5,953 nt of DNA from Brevundimonas sp. (lineage in GTDB: Bacteria > Pseudomonadota > Alphaproteobacteria > Caulobacterales > Caulobacteraceae). This document shows positions 1-5,953 of the stretch, one piece after another. Position numbers and translations under genes: made by a program. The stretch lies in assembly GCA_015234495.1 (NCBI GenBank), contig JADGMZ010000077.1, forward strand, positions 1 to 5,953, in the 5' to 3' direction. Under the pieces are notes generated by a model. It saw only the letters and a program-made list of their open reading frames with translations, made no database searches and was not told the DNA's origin. Every line of letters starts with the position of its first letter. Within the stretch, counting starts at the first letter, position 1.

Positions 1-1
1 G

Positions 2-421
2 GTCGAGGCCGGACGCAATTTCGTCGGCAAGCTGGGCGAGGCCCTGGGCGGGGAAGGGCTGAGGATCAGCTACCCCCTGGTCATCTGGCGCGACCGCGAA
101 GGGTATATGAAGGCCTGCGCCTGTTCCGACAGCCGCTCCTGGGCCTTCGTCCGCGACGACCTTGGCGCGCCGGATCAGGTCGGTTCGACCGCGGTGGTCC
201 CCGACGGGACGGCCCCGATGACCGGCTGGTCGGACGAAGGCGGCGCCGAAGCCCTGCCCTATCCGATCCTGCCCCCGATCGCCCCGGCCGAGGGCCAGGC
301 CGCCCCCGCGCCCGAGACGGCGCCCCAGGCCGCGCCGGTCCGTCCGGCCCGCCGGACCACGCCCCGGGCGCCGCGCAAGGCGCCCGAGGCCAGGAAGCAG
401 GACGACACCACCTTCTTCTGA
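2..421 (+). CDS. 3' end of an unrecognised protein with a Pro/Ala-rich basic C-terminal tail
   Basis: The reading frame is open from the left edge and ends at TGA 419-421, so only the last 139 residues are visible and the true start lies outside the window. I do not recognise the family. The visible part begins with a compact, probably folded segment of about 90 residues, including RISYPLVIWRDREGYMKACA around residues 22-41 with two cysteines spaced C-x-C, and ending near LPYPILPPIAP. After that comes a low-complexity linker of about 40 residues rich in Pro and Ala, then a basic patch (RPARRTTPRAPRKAPEARK) and the tip KQDDTTFF. The codons have the G/C third-position bias of the neighbouring genes, and nothing suggests recent transfer. 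It converges on the PLP-enzyme gene, with 117 bases between the two stop codons. The coding call is supported by codon bias and plausible composition only. Function is unknown. Confidence 0.7.
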   Translation, partial: VEAGRNFVGKLGEALGGEGLRISYPLVIWRDREGYMKACACSDSRSWAFVRDDLGAPDQVGSTAVVPDGTAPMTGWSDEGGAEALPYPILPPIAPAEGQAAPAPETAPQAAPVRPARRTTPRAPRKAPEARKQDDTTFF

Positions 422-538
422 AGGCCGTCCCACCGTCTCGCGGGTGTCCAGGATGTCCCGGATGTATCGGTCGCAATGTCGCGCTTGTCGCGGTCGAATG
501 TCTCTGTGGTCAGGCTGTGGGTTGTCTGTGGCAGGTGG
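422..538. other. Convergent intergenic gap with short direct repeats, no clear terminator
   Basis: This 117-base gap lies between two convergent stop codons. I see no GC hairpin followed by a T-run on either strand, so no intrinsic terminator can be called. It contains several short direct repeats: TGTCGCG at 477-483 and 486-492, GGTCGCAATGTC at 469-480 against GGTCGAATGTC at 492-502, and GTGGTCAG at 506-513 and 535-542, the last copy crossing into the end of the PLP-enzyme gene. It also holds a phased CTGTGG repeat, listed separately. Confidence 0.5.
504..536. repeat. Three CTGTGG units at exact 11-bp spacing
   Basis: CTGTGG occurs at 504-509, 515-520 and 526-531, each start exactly 11 bases after the last, giving three 11-base units whose second halves differ (TCAGG, GTTGT, CAGGT). 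The spacing is about one helical turn. It lies between two convergent genes, where a promoter-linked operator would be unexpected. The units are short and may be chance or a degenerate tandem duplication. Confidence 0.45.
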
Positions 539-1708
539 TCAGAGCACCCGTTTGCAGACCCCGATCAGGCGGTCGACGTCAGCCTCGTCCTGATACAGGC
601 CGAAGCCGAAGCGGATAACGTCGTCGCGCACGTCGGCGACGACGCCGGCGTCGATCAGGCGCTTGCGCCAGGCCGGCGCTTCGGCGTGTCGGAAGGCCAG
701 GAAGCGGGCGCGGGGCGCCTCGCCGGCCACCGGATTGATCAGCTCGGCCGCAGCCAGCCGCCCGGCCTCGCCGGCCTCGACGGCCTGCTGGAAGCGCCGC
801 ATCAGGCTCCGCGCGTGGCCGGCGACGGCGTCGGTGGTCAGGCCGGCCTCGTCGAGCATCCGGCGCACGGCGTTGAAGCGGTACAGCGGGCTGACGTCGA
901 AGGTCGCGCCCCAGAACCGGCCCGCGTCGGTGCGGTACTGGACCCCGCCCGGCGGGCCTTCGAGATCGCCGAACTCGGCGAACCAGCCGGTTGTCACCGG
1001 CCGCGGGCAGAAGCCGGGCGGAGCGTGCAGGAAACAGGCGCCCTCGCCGGCCATGGCGTATTTGTAGCCGCCCGCGACGTAGAACAGCCTCTCCGCCACC
1101 CCCGACAGGTCCGTCGGCGTGGCCATGAAGCCGTGGTAGCCGTCGACCAGGACCCACGGGCCGGCGGGGTCGGCAAGGGCCGCCAGATCAGCCAGCCGGT
1201 CGAACAGCTGGCCGCTGCGGAAGAACACCTGGCTGACCACGATCCAGTCGAAGCCGCCGGCCTGCGCCGCTGCGACGAAGCGGTCGGCGAAGGTCTCGAA
1301 CGGCTGCAGGGCCACGCGGGTGACGACGGCCTCGCCGGCCTCCTCCCAGCGCTGGCCCTGGCGGCGGAAGGAGTGGAACTCGCCGTCCGTGGACAGGATG
1401 CGCACGGGCTTGCGCTCGAAGCCCGAAAACAGGCGCAGCAGGAAATCATGCGTATTGGGGGCGAAGACCACCGTGTCGGGCGACGGCAGGTTCAGCTCGC
1501 GCGCCACCTGGGCCTGCGCCTCCGGGATGACGTCGGCGAAGACCAGATCCCATTTGCGGTCGGCGTGGCGGTTGGCCTCGGCCCAGGTCTGCACCTGCCC
1601 GTCGAACGAGGCGTCCGGCCACAAGTGGTGGCTGTGGGCTGCGAAATGCAGCCGCTCGGGGTCAAGCGAAAGGGCGCGCGAGAACAGGTCCTTGCGCGCG
1701 CCCGTCAC
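539..1708 (-). CDS. Kynureninase-like class V aminotransferase-fold PLP enzyme
   Basis: This is a 389-residue PLP-dependent enzyme of fold type I in the class V aminotransferase superfamily, closest in pattern to kynureninase. Cofactor-binding residues are visible: VLVDGYHGFMATPTDL contains Asp189, which should contact the pyridine nitrogen, and His192, and GGYKYAMAGEG contains Lys216, the expected Schiff-base lysine. The D-x-x-H spacing and the 27-residue Asp-to-Lys distance resemble kynureninase. The N-terminal HFAAHSHHLWPD (about 21-32) would lie near the active site, and PNTHDF (84-89) matches the cofactor phosphate-binding region. Substrate cannot be assigned; cysteine desulfurase-like or other lyase activity remains possible. 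I chose GTG at 1708-1706, two bases after the secA TGA, because it avoids coding overlap and suggests translational coupling. An in-frame ATG at 1765 would add 19 residues read through the secA zinc-motif codons and is less likely. No strong Shine-Dalgarno is visible. Length fits a full family member and nothing appears broken. Confidence 0.88.
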   Translation of the reverse strand: MTGARKDLFSRALSLDPERLHFAAHSHHLWPDASFDGQVQTWAEANRHADRKWDLVFADVIPEAQAQVARELNLPSPDTVVFAPNTHDFLLRLFSGFERKPVRILSTDGEFHSFRRQGQRWEEAGEAVVTRVALQPFETFADRFVAAAQAGGFDWIVVSQVFFRSGQLFDRLADLAALADPAGPWVLVDGYHGFMATPTDLSGVAERLFYVAGGYKYAMAGEGACFLHAPPGFCPRPVTTGWFAEFGDLEGPPGGVQYRTDAGRFWGATFDVSPLYRFNAVRRMLDEAGLTTDAVAGHARSLMRRFQQAVEAGEAGRLAAAELINPVAGEAPRARFLAFRHAEAPAWRKRLIDAGVVADVRDDVIRFGFGLYQDEADVDRLIGVCKRVL

Positions 1709-1710
1709 GG

Positions 1711-4605
<2,895 letters not shown>

Positions 4606-4778
4606 GGATGATCCGAAGGCGGGTGAGCGGTTGAGCTCTGAAACTGGGACGGTCCCGAAGGAGCGACGGCGACGGCGCCCGGGACGAGGCCTCGGCGGCG
4701 GCGGCCCGGCGCCCTGTCTCAGGCGCGCGCGAGGGCCGCGCGAACGTTCGAAAACCCCTCGACTTGGGCGCAGGCGGG
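4606..4778 (-). other. Long GC-rich secA 5' leader with inverted repeats
   Basis: If the predicted promoter is right, these bases are transcribed ahead of secA. The most notable structure pairs 4705-4713 (CCCGGCGCC) with 4674-4683 (GGCG-C-CCGGG), a 9-bp stem with one bulged base. Its loop contains the perfect palindrome CGAGGCCTCG (4685-4694). A shorter inverted repeat, GGGAC-G-GTCCC, lies at 4646-4656. I found no ATG, GTG or TTG on the minus strand within the leader, so a SecM-like leader peptide is not supported. Only a weak GGAT lies about eight bases before the secA ATG, so ribosome loading is not explained by a strong Shine-Dalgarno. Whether the structure is regulatory or just a product of high GC cannot be decided here. 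Confidence 0.4.
4741..4750. promoter_or_regulatory. Perfect palindrome CGAACGTTCG in the divergent control region
   Basis: The ten bases CGAACGTTCG form an uninterrupted palindrome, and the overlapping TTCGAA (4747-4752) makes a second one. The site is about 20-30 bases downstream of the predicted secA start site and about 100 bases upstream of the lipoprotein gene. It could be an operator for one or both units. It does not match the alphaproteobacterial LexA pattern GTTC-N7-GTTC. No regulator can be named. Confidence 0.3.
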
Positions 4779-4806
4779 ACTTAAGCACCGGCCTTATCCC
4801 TGTCAA
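4779..4806 (-). promoter_or_regulatory. Housekeeping-sigma promoter for secA
   Basis: On the minus strand a perfect -35 hexamer TTGACA (4806-4801) is followed by 14 bases and then GCTTAAGT (4786-4779). This fits the Caulobacter housekeeping pattern TTGAC-type, N10-14, GCTANAWC-type; read the E. coli way it is TTGACA, 16 bases, TTAAGT. Transcription would begin near 4772, giving a leader of about 165 bases before the secA ATG. The start site is inferred from motif position only. The -35 element lies about 40 bases upstream of the divergent lipoprotein gene, so the two transcription units share a compact control region. Confidence 0.65.
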
Positions 4807-4831
4807 CGCGAGGGCCTTTGCCGCCCGTGAC

Positions 4832-4835
4832 GGAG
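4832..4835 (+). promoter_or_regulatory. Shine-Dalgarno GGAG for the lipoprotein gene
   Basis: GGAG lies 11 bases before ATG 4847. The spacing is slightly long but usable, and it supports the ATG that opens a clear lipoprotein signal peptide rather than any start further upstream in the same open frame. Confidence 0.55.
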
Positions 4836-4846
4836 CCGACCCCGAA

Positions 4847-5791
4847 ATGAGCCTCAAACCGACCCGGAATCCGGCCCGCGTCCTGTTCCCGGTTCTGCTG
4901 GCGGCCGTGCTCGCCGTCGCCGCCTGCGACCGCGGCGGCGGCTCCAACCAGCCGCCCGAGCCGGGCGACCGGGCCGTGGCCGAGGTCCAGGACGAGACCA
5001 TCTGGGCCTCGGACGTCAAGCGCGAGGCCGTGGCCCAGGGCCTGGTCGGCGAAGGCGAGCCGCTGGACGTCACCTCGGACCTGTTCCGCCGGGTGCTGGA
5101 CGAGGTCATCGACCAGAAGCTGCTGGCCCGGGAGGCCGAGCGGCGCGGACTGGACAATTCGGCCCTGGCCCAGCGCCGGCTGGCGGCGACGCGCGAGCGC
5201 ATCCTCGGCGACATGCTGGTCGAGACGGTCGTCAACGGCGAGATCGACGACAAGGCGGTGGAGACCATCTATCGCGAGCAGGTGCGGCTGGCCGAGACCT
5301 CGGAGGAGATCCGCAGCCGGCTGATCCTGTCGCGAACCCGCGAGGAGGCCGAGGCCGTGATCGGGCTGCTGGCCCAGGGCGCCGCCTTCGAGGCCGTGGC
5401 CCAGCAGCGGTCGATCGACGAGGCGACCCGCTTCTCGGGGGGCGACCTCGGCTACGCCACCCTGGACGTGCTGCCGCAGGCCTATGCCGACGCCCTGCGC
5501 GACAAGCCGGCCGGCTCGACCGTGGGGCCGTTCCAGACCGAGGGCGGCTGGGCCGTGCTGCGGGTCGAGGACCGGCGCAAGGAAACGCCGCCGACGCTGG
5601 AGCAGGCGCGCCCGCAGATCGTGCGCTACCTGACCTATGAGGGGGTGCGCCAACTGCTCGAGCAACTGCGCGGCAAGGCCGATGTGGAGGTGCTGCTGAA
5701 CGGCGACGCCGCCACGCCTGAGCCGGCCTCCGCGCCGGCGCCGACCGCATCCGCCGCCCCTGCGGCCCCTGCGCCCGCGACGGCTTCATGA
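4847..5791 (+). CDS. Parvulin-type (PpiC/SurA-like) peptidyl-prolyl isomerase lipoprotein
   Basis: The 314-residue product looks like an exported folding factor. Residues 1-27 form a lipoprotein signal: basic start (K4, R7, R11), hydrophobic core [15 protein letters not shown] and lipobox VAAC with Cys27 as the lipidated residue, followed by Asp28. A Gly-rich linker leads to a SurA-N-like helical region (about 40-150). The parvulin rotamase domain spans about 153-245, recognised by [14 protein letters not shown] (197-203), LPQAYADAL and [12 protein letters not shown]. Both usual parvulin histidines are replaced, by Leu159 (RARHIL becomes RSRLIL) and Ala236 (GWHI becomes GWAV), so isomerase activity is doubtful and a chaperone role is plausible. 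The C-terminus (about 289-314) is a Pro/Ala-rich tail. ATG 4847 is chosen because it opens the signal peptide and has GGAG upstream. The gene is divergent from secA and overlaps the next gene by ATGA. No convincing plus-strand promoter was found. Confidence 0.9.
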   Translation: MSLKPTRNPARVLFPVLLAAVLAVAACDRGGGSNQPPEPGDRAVAEVQDETIWASDVKREAVAQGLVGEGEPLDVTSDLFRRVLDEVIDQKLLAREAERRGLDNSALAQRRLAATRERILGDMLVETVVNGEIDDKAVETIYREQVRLAETSEEIRSRLILSRTREEAEAVIGLLAQGAAFEAVAQQRSIDEATRFSGGDLGYATLDVLPQAYADALRDKPAGSTVGPFQTEGGWAVLRVEDRRKETPPTLEQARPQIVRYLTYEGVRQLLEQLRGKADVEVLLNGDAATPEPASAPAPTASAAPAAPAPATAS

Positions 5792-5953
5792 GCCGGCCGT
5801 CGGACGCCGGCCGGGGCTCGACCGGCCAGAAGTTCGAACAGGCGCTGGAAAAGGCGCTGGATCCGTTGGCCACGGCCCTGAAGCGGGCCAAGCCGCCCGC
5901 CCGAGCGGCGGCGCCGGGCAAGCCGGGCCTTGAGGTGTCGCCGCTGGCCGTGC
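5788..5953 (+). CDS. argJ: Probable 5' end of argJ (glutamate N-acetyltransferase), cut by the window edge
   Basis: Only the first 55 codons are present. The ATG at 5788 overlaps the TGA of the preceding lipoprotein gene (ATGA), so translation is probably coupled. The visible part consists of a short Ser/Gly-rich start, a charged likely helix FEQALEKALDPLATALKRA (16-34), a Pro/Ala/Lys linker, and then LEVSPLAV (48-55). The last motif resembles the SPLA sequence near the start of ArgJ, the bifunctional ornithine acetyltransferase/N-acetylglutamate synthase of arginine biosynthesis. If so, the protein has an N-terminal extension of about 45 residues relative to typical ArgJ. An in-frame GTG at 5935 would remove the extension but lacks a clear Shine-Dalgarno. 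The assignment rests on this short motif plus my recollection of caulobacterial gene order, so it is tentative. Confidence 0.65.
   Translation, partial: MSRPSDAGRGSTGQKFEQALEKALDPLATALKRAKPPARAAAPGKPGLEVSPLAV

Noticed and set aside
422..538. Intrinsic terminator between the convergent genes
   Set aside because: Only very short inverted repeats such as CGCG-CTTGT-CGCG are present and no T-run follows on either strand.
4741..4760. LexA (SOS) box
   Set aside because: GAAC and GTTC are adjacent with no seven-base spacer, and no second GTTC occurs at the required distance for the alphaproteobacterial pattern.
4606..4778. SecM-like arrest peptide upstream of secA
   Set aside because: No ATG, GTG or TTG start codon occurs on the minus strand within the predicted leader.
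4764..4798. Plus-strand promoter for the lipoprotein gene (TTGGGC with ACTTAAGC or CTTATC)
   Set aside because: Spacings of about 9-11 or 23 bases do not fit a housekeeping promoter, and the elements match poorly.
4606..5268. N-terminal extension of SecA by about 220 residues
   Set aside because: The frame is open upstream but runs Ser/Arg-rich antisense to the lipoprotein gene and through the predicted promoter; the canonical SecA start is [10 protein letters not shown] at 4605.
4781..5665. 294-codon minus-strand open frame opposite the isomerase lipoprotein
   Set aside because: The plus strand has a signal peptide, lipobox and parvulin motifs, whereas this frame has no family signature.

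Overview
The window looks like a chromosomal segment from a high-GC alphaproteobacterium, most likely of the Caulobacterales (Caulobacter/Brevundimonas type). This is inferred from the strong G/C third-position bias, the style of the SecA protein, a Caulobacter-like housekeeping promoter in front of secA, and the secA / divergent parvulin-type isomerase / argJ arrangement. No database search was run, so the genus is a guess.

Layout from left to right. (1) Positions 2-421 hold the 3' end of an unrecognised plus-strand gene whose product ends in a Pro/Ala-rich basic tail with a short acidic-aromatic tip. (2) Positions 422-538 are a convergent gap without a recognisable terminator, carrying a small 11-bp-phased repeat. 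(3) Positions 539-1708, minus strand, encode a kynureninase-like class V PLP enzyme, starting with GTG two bases after the secA stop codon. (4) Positions 1711-4605, minus strand, encode a complete 964-residue SecA translocase ATPase with all nucleotide-binding motifs and the C-terminal zinc/SecB motif. (5) Positions 4606-4846 are a divergent intergenic region holding a good secA promoter, a long GC-rich structured secA leader and a perfect palindrome. (6) Positions 4847-5791, plus strand, encode a lipoprotein with a parvulin-type peptidyl-prolyl isomerase domain. (7) From position 5788 onward lies the 5' end of a gene that is probably argJ, overlapping the previous stop in an ATGA junction.

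Functionally, secA and the divergent lipoprotein fit together: SecA drives Sec-dependent export and the isomerase-like lipoprotein would act on exported proteins on the far side of the membrane. The PLP enzyme and ArgJ are metabolic genes that appear to ride in the two transcription units through tight translational coupling. The content is ordinary core genome, with no mobile element, CRISPR array or tRNA visible. The observations most worth a second look are the parvulin domain that lacks both conserved histidines, a roughly 50-residue insertion in the second nucleotide-binding domain of SecA, and the long structured secA leader.
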